Origin: Sabellastarte sp. h YS-2021
Taxonomy: Eukaryota > Annelida > Polychaeta > Sabellida > Sabellidae
Length of the DNA stretch: 64,000 bases
NCBI GenBank assembly: GCA_964017235.1
Contig: OZ024934.1
Location: forward strand, 89,246,706-89,310,705
Direction of reading: 5' to 3'
In this document: in pieces, positions 20,880 to 32,929 of the stretch
Layout: every line of letters starts with the position of its first letter
Numbering within the stretch: the first letter of the stretch is position 1
The notes under the pieces: model-generated
Database searches by the model: none
The model's input: only the letters and a program-made list of their open reading frames with translations
What the model was told of the DNA's origin: nothing
Program-made: the position numbers and the translations under genes

Positions 20880-23800
20880 GCATTGGTTGGGTTGAAAATT
20901 TTGACGAAATCACTCTATCTTGCACGGTTAAGAAGATAGAAGCCAATTCCTGTTTTTCTATTTTTGGCAAAAATTTGAAAATTCAAAATGGCCGCCATTA
21001 TTGGGAAAAGGAAATTTTTTTGAAAATTGCCAAGAGTACATTTCTTAGATACCCTATGGGTCGAAAATTTCAACAAAATAACTCTATTTTGCACGGTTAA
21101 GGCCAGTTTGTGTTTTTCCATTTTGGGCAAAAATTCGAAAATTCAAAATGGCTGCCATTTTTGGGGAGGGGAAAATTTTTTGAAAATTGCAAAGATTACA
21201 TTCCTTAGATACCCTGTGGGTTGAAAATTTCGACGAAATCGCTCTATCTCGCATGGTTAAGGAGATAGAAGCAAATTTGTGTTTTGCCATTTTTGGCAAA
21301 AATTTGAAAATTCAAAATGGCCGCCATTTTAGGGGAGGGGAAAATTTTTTAGAAATTACCAAGAGTACAATGCTCAGATACCCTGTGGGTCGAAAATTTT
21401 GACGAAATCACTCTATCTGGCACGGTTAAGGAGATAGAAGCAAATTTGTGTTTTGCCATTTTTGGCAAAAATTCGAAAATTCAAAATGGCCGCCATTTTT
21501 GGGGAGGGGAAAATTTTTGGAAAATTGCAAAGATTGCATTCCTTAGATACCCTGTGGGTCGAAAATTTCGACGAAATCGCTCTATCTCGCACGGTTAAGG
21601 AGATAGAAGCAAATTTGTGTTTTGCCATTTTTGGCAAAAATTCGAAAATTCAAAATGGCCGCCATTTTTGGGGAGGGGAAAATTTTTTGAAAATTGCAAA
21701 TATTACATTCCTTAGATACCCTGTGGGTCGAAAATTTCGATGAAATCGCTCTATCTCGCACGGTTAAGGAGATAGAAGCAAATTTGTGTTTTGCCATTTT
21801 TGGCAAAAATTCGAAAATTCAAAATGGCCGCCATTTTTGGGGAGGGGAAAATTTTTGGAAAATTGCAAAGATTGCATTCCTTAGATACCCTGTGGGTCGA
21901 AAATTTCGACGAAATCGCTCTATCTCGCACGGTTAAGGAGATAGAAGCAAATTTGTGTTTTGCAATTTTTGGCAAAAATTCGAAAATTCAAAATGGCTGC
22001 CATTTTTGGGGAGGGGAAAATTTTTTGAAAATTGCAAAGATTACATTCCTTAGATACCCTGTGGGTCGAAAATTTCGACGAAATCGCTCTATCTCGCACG
22101 GTTAAGGAGATAGAAGCAAATTTGTGTTTTGCCATTTTTGGCAAAAATTCGAAAATTCAAAATGGCCGCCATTTTTGGGGAGGGGAAAATATTTTGAAAA
22201 TTGCAAAGATTGCATTGCTTAGATACCCTGTGCGTCAAAAATTTTGCCGAAATCGCTCTATCTCGCACGGTTAAGGAGATAGAAGCAAATTAGTGTTTTG
22301 CCATTTTTGGCAAAAATTCGAAAATTCAAAATGGCCGCCATTTTTGGGGAGGGGAAAATTTTTGGAAAATTGCAAAGATTGCATTCCTTAGATCCCCTGT
22401 GGGTCGAAAATTTTGCCGAAATCGCTCTATCTCGCACGGTTAAGGAGATAGAAGCAAATTTGTGTTTTGCCATTTTTGGCAAAAATTCGAAAATTCAAAA
22501 TGGCCGCCATTTTTGGGGAGGGGAAATTTTTTTGAAAATTGCAAATATTACATTCCTTAGATACCCTGTGGGTCGAAAATTTCGACGAAATCGCTCTATC
22601 TCGCACGGTTAAGGAGATAGAAGCAAATTTGTGTTTTGCCATTTTTGGCAAAAATTCGAAAATTCAAAATGGCCGCCATTTTTGGGGAGGGGAAAATTTT
22701 TGGAAAATTGCAAAGATTGCATTCCTTAGATACCCTGTGGGTCGAAAATTTCGACGAAATCGCTCTATCTCGCACGGTTAAGGAGATAGAAGCAAATTTG
22801 TGTTTTGCCATTTTTGGCAAAAATTCGAAAATTCAAAATGGCCGCCATTTTTGGGGAGGGGAAAATTTTTTGAAAATTGCAAATATTACATTCCTTAGAT
22901 ACCCTGTGGATCGAAAATTTCGACGAAATCGCTCTATCTCGCACGGTTAAGGAGATAGAAGCAAATTTGTGTTTTGCCATTTTTGGCAAAAATTCAAAAA
23001 TTCAAAATGGCCGCCATTTTTGGGGAGGGGAAAATATTTTGAAAATTGCAAAGATTGCATTGGTTAGATACCCTGTGTGTCGAAAATTTTGCCGAAATCG
23101 CTCTATCTCGCACGGTTAAGGAGATAGAAATCGCTCTATCTCGCACGGTTAAGGAGATAGAAGCAAATTTGTGTTTTGCCATTTTTGGCAAAAATTCGAA
23201 AATTCAAAATGGCCGCCATTTTTGGGGAGGGGAAAATTTTTGGAAAATTGCAAAGTTTGCATTCCTTAGATACCCTGTGGGTCGAAAATTTCGACGAAAT
23301 CGCTCTATCTCGCACGGTTAAGGAGATAGAAGCAAATTTGTGTTTTGCCATTTTTGGCAAAAATTCGAAAATTCAAAATGGCCGCCATTTTTGGGGAGGG
23401 GAAAATTTTTTGAAAATTGCAAAGATTGCATTCTTTAGATACCCTGTGGGTCGAAAATTTCGACGAAATCGCTCTATCTCGCACGGTTAAGGAGATAGAA
23501 GCAAATTTGTGTTTTGCCATTTTTGGCAAAAATTCGAAAATTCAAAATGGCCGCCATTTTTGGGGAGGGGAAAATATTTTGAAAATTGCAAAGATTGCAT
23601 TGCTTAGATACCCTGTGCGTCTAAAATTTTGCCGAAATCGCTCTATCTCGCACGGTTAAGGAGATAGAAGCAAATTAGTGTTTTGCCATTTTTGGCAAAA
23701 ATTCGAAAATTCAAAATGGCCGCCATTTTTGGGGAGGGGAAAATTTTTGGAAAATTGCAAAGATTGCATTCCTTAGATCCCCTGTGGGTCGAAAATTTTG

Positions 23801-25182
23801 CCGAAATCGCTCTATCTCGCACGGTTAAGGAGATAGAAGCAAATTTGTGTTTTGCCATTTTTGGCAAAAATTCGAAAATTCAAAATGGCCGCCATTTTTG
23901 GGGAGGGGAAATTTTTTTGAAAATTGCAAATATTACATTCCTTAGATACCCTGTGGGTCGAAAATTTCGACGAAATCGCTCTATCTCGCACGGTTAAGGA
24001 GATAGAAGCAAATTTGTGTTTTGCCATTTTTGGCAAAAATTCGAAAATTCAAAATGGCCGCCATTTTTGGGGAGGGGAAAATTTTTGGAAAATTGCAAAG
24101 ATTGCATTCCTTAGATACCCTGTGGGTCGAAAATTTCGACGAAATCGCTCTATCTCGCACGGTTAAGGAGATAGAAGCAAATTTGTGTTTTGCCATTTTT
24201 GGCAAAAATTCGAAAATTCAAAATGGCCGCCATTTTTGGGGAGGGGAAAATTTTTTGAAAATTGCAAATATTACATTCCTTAGATACCCTGTGGGTCGAA
24301 AATTTCGACGAAATCGCTCTATCTCGCACGGTTAAGGAGATAGAAGCAAATTTGTGTTTTGCCATTTTTGGCAAAAATTCAAAATGGCCGCCATTTTTGG
24401 GGAGGGGAAAATATTTTGAAAATTGCAAAGATTGCATTGTTTAGATACCCTGTGTGTCGAAAATTTTGCCGAAATCGCTCTATCTCGCACGGTTAAGGAG
24501 ATAGAAGCAAATTAGTGTTTTGCCATTTTTGGCAAAAATTCGAAAATTCAAAATGGCCGCCATTTTTGGGGAGGGGAAAATTTTTGGAAAATTGCAAAGA
24601 TTGCATTCCTTAGATCCCCTGTGGGTCGAAAATTTTGCCGAAATCGCTCTATCTCGCACGGTTAAGGAGATAGAAGCAAATTTGTGTTTTGCCATTTTTG
24701 GCAAAAATTCGAAAATTCAAAATGGCCGCCATTTTTGGGGAGGGGAAATTTTTTTGAAAATTGCAAATATTACATTCCTTAGATACCCTGTGGGTCGAAA
24801 ATTTCGACGAAATCGCTCTATCTCGCACGGTTAAGGAGATAGAAGCAAATTTGTGTTTTGCCATTTTTGGCAAAAATTCGAAAATTCAAAATGGCCGCCA
24901 TATGTGGGGAGGGGAAAATTTTTGGAAAATTGCAAATATTACATTCCTTAGATACCCTGTGGGTCGAAAATTTCGACGAAATCGCTCTATCTCGCACGGT
25001 TAAGGAGATAGAAGCAAATTTGTGTTTTGCCATTTTTGGCAAAAATTCGAAAATTCAAAATGGCCGCCATTTTTGGGGAGGGGAAAATTTTTTGAAAATT
25101 GCAAAGAGTACACTCCTCAGATACCCTGCGGGTCGAAAATTTTGCCGAAATCGCTCTATCTCGCACGGTTAAGGAGATAGAA
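20880..25182 (+). repeat. 169-bp satellite array with five-monomer higher-order repeat
   Basis: About 25 monomers, nearly all exactly 169 bp from 21413 on. Variant monomers recur in fixed order. The variant AGCAAATTAGTGTTTTGCCA starts units near 22286, 23671 and 24508; the last two are 837 bp apart (five units minus an 8-bp deletion near 24378). A 33-bp internal duplication sits at 23097-23160. Both strands are open for about 100 codons at a time, but this reflects lack of stops in the monomer, not genes. Confidence 0.92.
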
Positions 25183-25620
25183 GCAAATTACTCAAAAGTA
25201 GTACTGAAAATACACAATGAAGTACCTAAATGGCTATTACTCATGTACTGACAAAGCTATCAGTCCCAAATGCAATACCAAGCGAGCTATGGACATAACA
25301 ATCTTGTATTCAAAATTGTAGTAAAATATCTTTAATTATTTTGGCTTAAATGCACGGAAACCAATGGGTACTGAAAATAGCTGTACTTAAGTATTACTCA
25401 GTAAGCAAAAGAGGTACAACAGCCAAAAGCAATCCCAAGCAAGCTACTGACCCAATAAGCCTGCATACCAAATTTGGTGACAATAGCTCTAATACTTTTC
25501 CTTTAAATGAGCGGAAACCATGCGTGACGCCGGACATCGGACGCCGGACGCCGGACATCGGACATCGGACGGCGAAAAAAGCAAAAATAATATATCCACC
25601 CCCCAGGGGGGTGGACATAA
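25183..25620 (+). repeat. Conserved 3' module of family A (copy 3)
   Basis: As 11331-11754 but with six 7-bp minisatellite units (GGACATC/GGACGCC/GGACGGC). Ends in the CCACCCCCC/GGGGGGTGG hairpin. Confidence 0.85.
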
Positions 25621-26207
25621 TTCTACCAGATAAGAGTTTCTACCATGACATATACATTAAGAGTTTACAAGGAACACATACTGACTACACTCTAAGGATA
25701 ACTTTGAATGACTGTCATTTATTGCAAGTGTCTCATTGCCAATGAGTCATTAGCTTAGTTATAACTCAATGTGTACACCTCTGCCTGTGCATTAATCTAT
25801 TAATTTTTGACAGAAATATGTACATTATGAAAAAGAAAAAGGACTGTTTGAAGAACATTTTTATACTTTTTCATTAAGAGTGAAGAAAAAAACCCAGATC
25901 AAACTGGACCACCCTTATAATTTTTTTTATCTGTAAAAGGTCTATAGTGTTGGCTTCAGAGTTCTGACAAACAATAAGATTGAAAGACAAATACTAGGTT
26001 TGTCATTCATTTGCCAATAGTAAATGACAACATCAAACAGTGGGTAAATTTCAATTAACTATAAATAATAAGTATCCAAGATATCCAAAAAAAGTATGAA
26101 ATATATTATGTTACAAAAATTTAATGTATTACTGGGTCATTACCTTAGCGTTTTTGTGTTACTGGTTTTACTTCTGGACCCGTTTCCATGGTAACTTCAA
26201 TTTAAAA
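25621..26207. other. No gene seen
   Basis: AT-rich sequence beginning with a TCTACC inverted-repeat remnant (25619-25657). No exon or transposon end. Confidence 0.5.
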
Positions 26208-26621
26208 CTAGAGGATCGCTCGCAAAAAAAAAGGATAATGTTTTTGCATAGCAAAAACAAAGCGTCCCGAAAAGGATATAAAGGTGAGTGCTAAAGTATT
26301 AAGGAAATGCTTCGTTTCTAGCCTTATACTGTTGTGGCAACCAAAGTCAGCGCAGTCTGGCCTATCTAGCACGGTTTTCAAGATATAAGCATTTTTGTGT
26401 TGTGCAAAAAATTCGAAAATTCAAAATGTCCGCTATATTTGGCGAGACAAAAATATTTTGAAAATTGGCATGGCTACTCTGCAGAGATACCCAGCAGGTA
26501 AAAAATTTTGTTGAGTTCGCTCCATCTAGCACGGTTTTCGAGATATAAGCATTTTTGTGTTTTGCAAGAACTTTGAAAATTCAAAATGGCTACCATTTTT
26601 GTGAAGACAAAAATTTTTGAC

Positions 26622-27920
26622 AAGACCACTGCCGCGGTGTGTATCTCCCACCGAGCATTAAAGGAGAAGAAATAGCTTTTCCGAGATATTCACAATTTTT
26701 CATTTTCGTGTGAAAGCTCTTCCAAAAGTAGATGAATGAGTTATTTGAGAAAAATTGGCTATCTGCAATACTATTAAGAGATAATTCACATTTACTCCTT
26801 TTGAGTAGGTGAGTAATTACCTATGGGTCTGGAACTTCACCAAGTGAAAGTTCTCCCAAAAGTAGATGAATGAGTTATTTGATAAAAATTAGGTATCCGC
26901 AATACTTTTAGAGATAATTTGCATTTACTCATTTTGAGTAGGTGAATAATTAGCTATGGGTCTGAAACTTCACCAAGTGAAAGCTCTCCCAAAAGTAGGT
27001 GAATGAGTTATTTGAGAAAAATTGCCTATCTGCAATACTTTTAGAGATAATTAGCATTTACTCATTTTGAGTAGGTGAGTAATTAGCTATGGGTCTGAAA
27101 CTTCACCATGTGAAAGCTCTCCCACAAGTAGATGAATGAGTATTTGATAAAAATTGGGTATCCGCAATACTTTTACAGATAATTAGCATTTACTCATTTT
27201 GAGTAGGTGAATAATTAGCTATGGGTCTGAAACTTCACAAAGTGAAAGCTCTCCCAAAAGTAGGTGAATGAGTTATTTGAGAAAAATTGGCTATCTGCAA
27301 TACTTTTAGAAATAATTCGCATTTACTCATTTTGAGTAGGTGAGTAATTAGCTATGGGTCTGAAACTTCACCATGTGAAAGCTCTCCCAAAAGTAGATGA
27401 ATGAGTTATTTGAGAAAAATTGCCTATCTGCAATACTTTTAGAGATAATTTGCATTTACTCATTTTGAGTAGGTGAGTAATTATCTACGGGTCTGAAACT
27501 TCACCATGTGAAAGCTCTCCCAAAAGTACATGAATGAGTTATTTGATAAAAATTGGGTATCCGCAATACTTTTAGAGGTAATTCGCATTTACTCATTTTG
27601 AGTAGGTGAATAATTAGCTATGGGTCTGAAACTTCACTATGTGAAAGCTCTTCCAAAAGTAGATGAATGAGTTATATGAGAAAAATTGGCTATCTGCAAT
27701 ACTTTTAAGAGATAATTCACATTTACTCATTTTGAGTAGGTGAGTAATTATCTACGGGTGTGAAACTTCACCATGTGAAAGCTCTCCCAAAAGTAGATGA
27801 ATGAGTTATTTGATAAAAATTGGGTATCCGCAATAGTTTTAGAGATAATTCGCATTTACTCATTTTGAGTAGGTAAATAATTAGCTATGGGTCTGAAACT
27901 TCACCGAGTGAAAGCTCTTT
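26622..27920 (+). mobile_element. Family B copy 2, lacking its right end, inside family C
   Basis: Starts AAGACCACTGCCGCGGTG then ATCTCCCACCG, matching the left end at 4392. About nine 134-bp monomers follow from 26705. At 27911-27930 the sequence passes from AGTGAAAGCTCTTTGG straight into a family C monomer, with no right-end hairpin. Confidence 0.7.
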
Positions 27921-28530
27921 GGGATAGCTGCTCTGCAGAGATACCCTGCGGGTCAAAAATTTCGTCGAAATCGCTCTATCTAGTACGATTTTTGAGATAT
28001 AAGCATTTTTATGTTTTGCAATTTTTGCGAAAAATTCGAAAATTCAAAATGGCCGCCATTTTTGGCAAGAGAAATTTTTTTTGAAAATTGGCATGGCTAC
28101 TCTGCAAAGATACCATGTGGCTCAAAATTTCATCGAAATCGCTCTATCTAGCACGGTTTTCGAGATATAAGCATTTTTATGTTTTGCAATTTTGCGAAAA
28201 ATTCGAAAATTCAAAATGGCCGCCATTTTTTGCTAGAAAATTTTTTTTTTGAAAATTGGCATGGCTACTCTGCAGAGATACCCTGTGGCTCAAAAATTTC
28301 GTCAAAATCGCTCTATCTAGTACGGTTTTCGAGATATAAGCATTTTTATGTTTTGCAATTTTTGCGAAAAATTCGAAAATTCAAAATGGCCGCCATTTTT
28401 GGTGAGACAAAATTTTTTTGAAAATTGGGATAACTAATCTGCAGAAATATCCTGTGGGTCAAAAATTTCGTCGAAATCGCTCTATCTAGCACGGTTTTCG
28501 AGATATAAGCATTTTTGTGTTTTCCTTATT
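27921..28530 (+). repeat. Family C core monomers, about 169 bp
   Basis: CTATCTAGYACGGTTTTCGAG recurs at 168-169 bp steps (27978, 28146, 28315, 28484). Two further units at 26330-26620 are on the other side of the nested family B fragment. Confidence 0.85.
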
Positions 28531-28921
28531 TGGAAAATTCATAATGATTAATTAATCATTAATTACTCGGCCATTTCTTAACCAATCAATGCCAAAATCT
28601 AATGATTTCCAGATTTTAATAGAATGAATGTATTTGCCAAGTTTCAGGTGAATTGATAAAAATCCTTTCAAGATATTATCCGGACAAGCTTCCCCATCGA
28701 AAAAAGACATTTTTGGTCATGTGACCTCTCTGATTGGTTGAAATGTCACTGCAGCATATTCAAAAAGATTCCCCAAGGCTACTGCCTAAACTTGCCAAAT
28801 TTGAAAAGAATCCGCCTAGCGGTTACAGAGTTATAAGGAAAACAAAATGCGGAGCCGGCGGAGCAGCCAGAGCCTGAAGGTCTCCCATACACAAACAAGC
28901 GTCCCGCAGGGGACGCTTAAT

Positions 28922-29509
28922 TACTCTTATTTGTATATTTGAATTTCTAATCTCTCAGAGTTTTTAGAATTCTAGAGATAACTAGACATCACAACTCAAA
29001 ACAACATATCCCTAGATGGGGCAAAAACGGTGTAACACATACAGATCTTAGGTACAAAGAGACCATTTGACCTTGAAAGAGATGTCACAGGTCAAGTCAG
29101 TCATTGGCTCATTGCCAAAAGACCTACTCTAGATGGTTTCTTATAAGTTGTTCCACATTTCCAACCCCTATCAATGAATAAGAAGGAAAAGGCCTATGTT
29201 GTAAGTCTGCTCGTTAGACCTTAAAACGGACTTCAAACGTTTAACCTGGCGCCACCAAGAGACTCATCACCCATAATTTTCTTAAAGTTGTTTTCATATT
29301 CAAAACCCCTTAGACCAACAATAAGGGACATCAAATTACTAAGTATTAGAAGACAATATCTGATTTCATCCAGTTACATAAACATAAAACAAAAGAGACC
29401 AAATATGAGAACAGTTAGCAAACACCTAAACTCAATACTTATTTAAAGATTTTGCTATTCATTTTCATCCTTAAATAACTTGCTGCCTGGGTTAACTCCA
29501 TTTAATTTG
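28922..29509. other. No gene seen
   Basis: AT-rich unique-looking sequence. CCTTGAAAGAGATGTCACAG near 29073 weakly recalls the repeats at 38.9-40.9 kb. Confidence 0.45.
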
Positions 29510-29730
29510 TAGTGGTGGTGGACCAGTTCACGCCCGGGTACCAATTCACGCCCACCCCTAAATTTATCCAAAACAATCACAGTTAAACAATAAATTACAA
29601 ATGTATATGATCAATTTGATGATTATCTATAAGGTGGTAAACATCTTCTCTATGAAAAATCATAAATCTTCAAGAAAATTGAGGGTGGGCGTGAATTGGT
29701 ACCCGGGCGTGAACTGGTCCACCACCACTA
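29510..29730. mobile_element. 221-bp MITE with 48-bp inverted repeats and TA ends
   Basis: The left arm from 29510 (TAGTGGTGGTGGACCAGTTC, then CCCGGGTACC) and the right arm ending 29730 (GGTACCCGGG, then GAACTGGTCCACCACCACTA) are perfect or near-perfect inverted repeats of about 48 bp. The flanking TA fits a Tc1/mariner-type target duplication. No ORF. Confidence 0.85.
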
Positions 29731-31354
29731 AATATAATATAGTCCAGTTCAAATGGGAGTAAATTTATGTTATCCGAATATTGTTAAACTTTTGATGTGT
29801 ATATACTGTCTAAAGCAATATATTAAATGTATAATATACAATGGATTTTGTGATGAATATAAAAAAGGAAAACATTTGGGGGACTTTTTGTCAAAATATA
29901 TCAACATATTCTGATAACTTACATCTGGGGAAGTACATTAGTGCACAATTTAGTACTGAATACTTCATAAAACTTCTTTACTCTGAGATATGTTAACATT
30001 TCAGTTTTTTGTTAAACCATTTAATAGCATTTATTCAATCTTGTCCATGCAGGATGGTCAGCTTAATCTGAGAAAACATAGCTTCACCTATCAAGGCCAA
30101 AAGGACACAGCTGTTTCATTAAGGGTTGTTTTTTTTAAAATTAATCAACATGTTACAATTAAGGCAGGATGAATACTGTTACTCTGTGTACTGAAGTACT
30201 TTTTACCTTTCCTCTACCCGGCAAAGAATATTCTTTTCATACAAAAATTTCCAAAGTTTACATTATTTTTTCTTTAAAACTTACACAAAATGACTAATTT
30301 CAGTCAGTTTATCAAACAAGAAAAATAGCACTGTTTTACTAATTTCATACTCTTATGCAAGTATTCGAGTATGGCCCTAGTTACAACATAGCCAGAAAGG
30401 TTATTGTGGGGTGCTGAGCAAGGACTGAATTCTTTACTTTTTATTTTTTAACATCAGATTTATAGTTTACAGTTTACATGTCAATAACCCAAACAAATTT
30501 ATTTTTGCATGCAAAATGTTTCATGGCATGGAACAAATCCCTACATGCATTATCATTCCACTTTAGCCACATTTGAAAAATTAAAATGGAAATTTAAATT
30601 CTCAATTCATGTTACAACATTAAAGATCTATCAAAACAAGAATGGCTCACACATTATCACAAAGCAAAATCAAAAATGTTCAAAAGGGAAAACATCAGTA
30701 ACCACCATATAAATACAAAGGTGAGAAAGTTCATGCATTTATAAAATGTTTCTACCTTAATCCAAGGTTCCATTTCTACTGATTTCCTTGTGAAACTTAA
30801 GGCTGAGAGGACCCTGATCACTCTAAAACTAAGAAAAAATATAATATCCACTACCTAATAAAATATTATCAGTTGGCTGTTAGTTTGTATAATATTAAAT
30901 AGGTAAGAAATTCATACCTAGGTAACCATTAAAGGCAAAACTAAGATAACCATGTTGTTTTTAAGACAAATTGTTGTATTCTCTGGCGTTTCTTGAGATA
31001 ATATACGATGTAGTGATATGTTTGGTACTGAAGCTGAACAACACCACACTAACACAGCAGGGTAAATGCCCCCTATTCAGGCACCCATGGTATGATTGAT
31101 ATGAAAATCCTTTGCCACATGCTGATTTAATTCAAAAATGTACTAACAAAATTTTATAGCACTGATGCAACCATTTTTTTCTCATTTTATTTTTTTTTTT
31201 TTTAAACATGATGGGTCATTTGGGCGTTTTTGAAAAATGCTTAGGGTGATTTTAAATTAAGTTTAAGTTCTGGTCAGAGTATCCCAAAAACTTTTCCCAT
31301 CCTGCATTTTGGAAGAAAAATAGGAAGGAAAAAACTTCTAAAGCCAAAGAAGTT
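29731..31354. other. No gene seen
   Basis: AT-rich sequence with homopolymer T runs (for example 31189-31203). Short open frames near 30000-30850 have no recognisable motif or splice context. Confidence 0.5.
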
Positions 31355-32365
31355 ATTCTAATCTAATCTTCTGCTTTGCAGGCGCAATACCTTCCCCACA
31401 AAGGGGAACACAGCGCGCTAGTTAAACAAAAATCATTATCATAGGGAGAGTTGAGGGGCGTTCAGGGTCAATAATCCAGAATTGTGGGTATGACCAGGAG
31501 GGAAGAAGACTAAGTTGGGAAACTAGAGTTGAAGAGGTGGGTTTTGTGGGGTTTCCTAAAATATGCAACAGAGGGACTGTTTCTTACTTGAAAAGGTAAA
31601 GAGTTCCAAAGAACTGGGCAATAGTGACTGAAGGAATTAGAGAAGTGTTTGATTGATTTGTGAACTCTACGGTCAAAAGTGGGGGCTTGAAGGAACTTGA
31701 GTTTGGGGGGGGGGTGTGCTTCGCCTTGTATTTCTGGAAGAGGTGTAGGGGTGAATTAATTCTCTTAGGTAAACTGGTTGACCTTGGTTGAGTATTTTGT
31801 ATGTAATGAGGCCAATTTTAAATTGTATTCTGTACCTGACTGGCAGCCAATGGATTTTTTTTTAGTTGCGGGGTAATGTGAGAGAATTTAGAGGAACGGG
31901 TGATAACCCTGCAGAGTGAGTTTTGGACCAACTGCAATCTCCTTAACTCAAAATCAGTGAGTGATACAAACAGTGAATTGCAATAGTCCAATCTGCTGCT
32001 CACCAAAGCATTCGCTAACAGAACTGTTGTTTTAAGGTCCAGGCGGGGACAAATTCTGTAGAGGTCTCTCACATGAATTCTAGTGGACTTTATGACCTGT
32101 GACACGTGGTTTGAGAAATTAAAATTGGAGTCGAACATCACTCCGAGGTTCCTGACACTTTGTGCTGGTGAGACCTGATTTCCCAGAATTTTGATAGGGA
32201 AGTGAGAGAGGAGTTGTTGACGGTTTTTTGGGGAGCATATGAGAATAAACTCGGTTTTGTAAAATTTTGAATGTCATTTAGGCAGTTCTTTAGTTTTTGT
32301 ATAGAATGAGAGAAATTTGCTGGTGAGAGTGTTATGTATAACTGGGTGTCATCAGAGTAAAAGCT
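31355..32365 (-). mobile_element. 5'-truncated CR1/L2-like LINE
   Basis: Minus-strand reverse-transcriptase C-terminal region with frameshifts, then a 3' segment ending in the short repeat ATTAG/ATTAGA (31354-31369). The two ends are inferred from where similarity to LINE protein and tail stops. Confidence 0.7.
31818..32141 (-). pseudogene. LINE reverse transcriptase C-terminal fragment
   Basis: The open fragment contains VSSRLDYCNSLFVSL, RRLQLVQNSLCRVITR and the upstream NHVSQVIKSTR. These are typical of the region after the RT palm in CR1/L2-group non-LTR retrotransposons. The plus-strand copy at 39194-40003 has the equivalent SSRLDYCNSLLYGI and LQKIQNALCRIVFR. The preceding residues of the same protein (SVRNLGVMFD region) extend to about 32200, and further matching sequence lies in another frame up to about 32330. 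The YxDD catalytic box is not present, so this is a dead 5'-truncated copy. Confidence 0.75.
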
Positions 32366-32929
32366 AGATCATAATCCGGTGGCAACGATTACTGGTCACA
32401 TTGACTTGAAAACAAATGAGTGAACTTGACAGACCACTAAATAATAACACAAAGTCTCTGCTTCAATCTGTATGACTGTATATTTGTTCTGTCACATCAT
32501 GATAGTTCATCAGAAAAGGAGACTGAGAATCCACAGTTAAAAATAATTATCAAAAATATGAATATATCGAAATCCACATTTTAAGCCAGCATTAGTTTTG
32601 TAGGTCTGCAACATATATCACAATGTCTCATGACATCTGCTATAATGAACACCCGCTAATAACTTCCCAATTGCAATTGTGTCCAGTAATTCTGCCCATC
32701 AAACACGTCAAACAAACATTGCTTATACTCGTTGAAGTTTACAATATGATTTGCATCCTCTTTTCCAGGTGCCAATCTTGTTCCCATGAACAAAGTAACA
32801 AAGTTAGCAGAATGAAAGCTCATTTTTATTGATCAAACACAACTTAATTGCATGTATAATTTTAAATGTTTTACTATAGTTGCTTTGTGCTACAATGGGT
32901 AGCATGGAAATACTAATTACACAAACAAA

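Larger units (their letters stand above)
20670..25620 (+). mobile_element. Helitron-like satellite element, family A copy 3, expanded array
   Basis: Left end CTAGAAATAGGCCGCCCTGT about 50 bp after the end of copy 2. Stem-loop and motif GTCCACCC (20750-20757), the same 5' module as copy 2, a 4.3-kb array of the 169-bp monomer, then the 3' module (25183-25620) with hairpin. Non-coding. At about 5 kb this is the largest copy in the window. Confidence 0.82.
26208..28921 (+). mobile_element. Helitron-like satellite element, family C, with nested family B fragment
   Basis: The 5' stem-loop GTTTTTGC 26240-26247 / GCAAAAAC 26251-26258 is followed at once by subterminal motif AAAGCGTCCCG (26259-26269). 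The right end is the hairpin AAGCGTCCC/GGGGACGCTT (28897-28918) then AATT. The core monomers are about 160-169 bp, related to the family A monomer. A unique 3' module spans 28530-28890. Family B material (26622-27920) interrupts the core. Non-coding. Confidence 0.7.

Noticed and set aside
20880..25182. Dozens of 74-105 codon open frames on both strands in the 169-bp array, with near-identical protein repeats
   Set aside because: Stops happen to be absent from parts of the monomer on both strands. 169 is not a multiple of 3, so no frame persists, and the same frames recur in every copy of the satellite. They are not genes.
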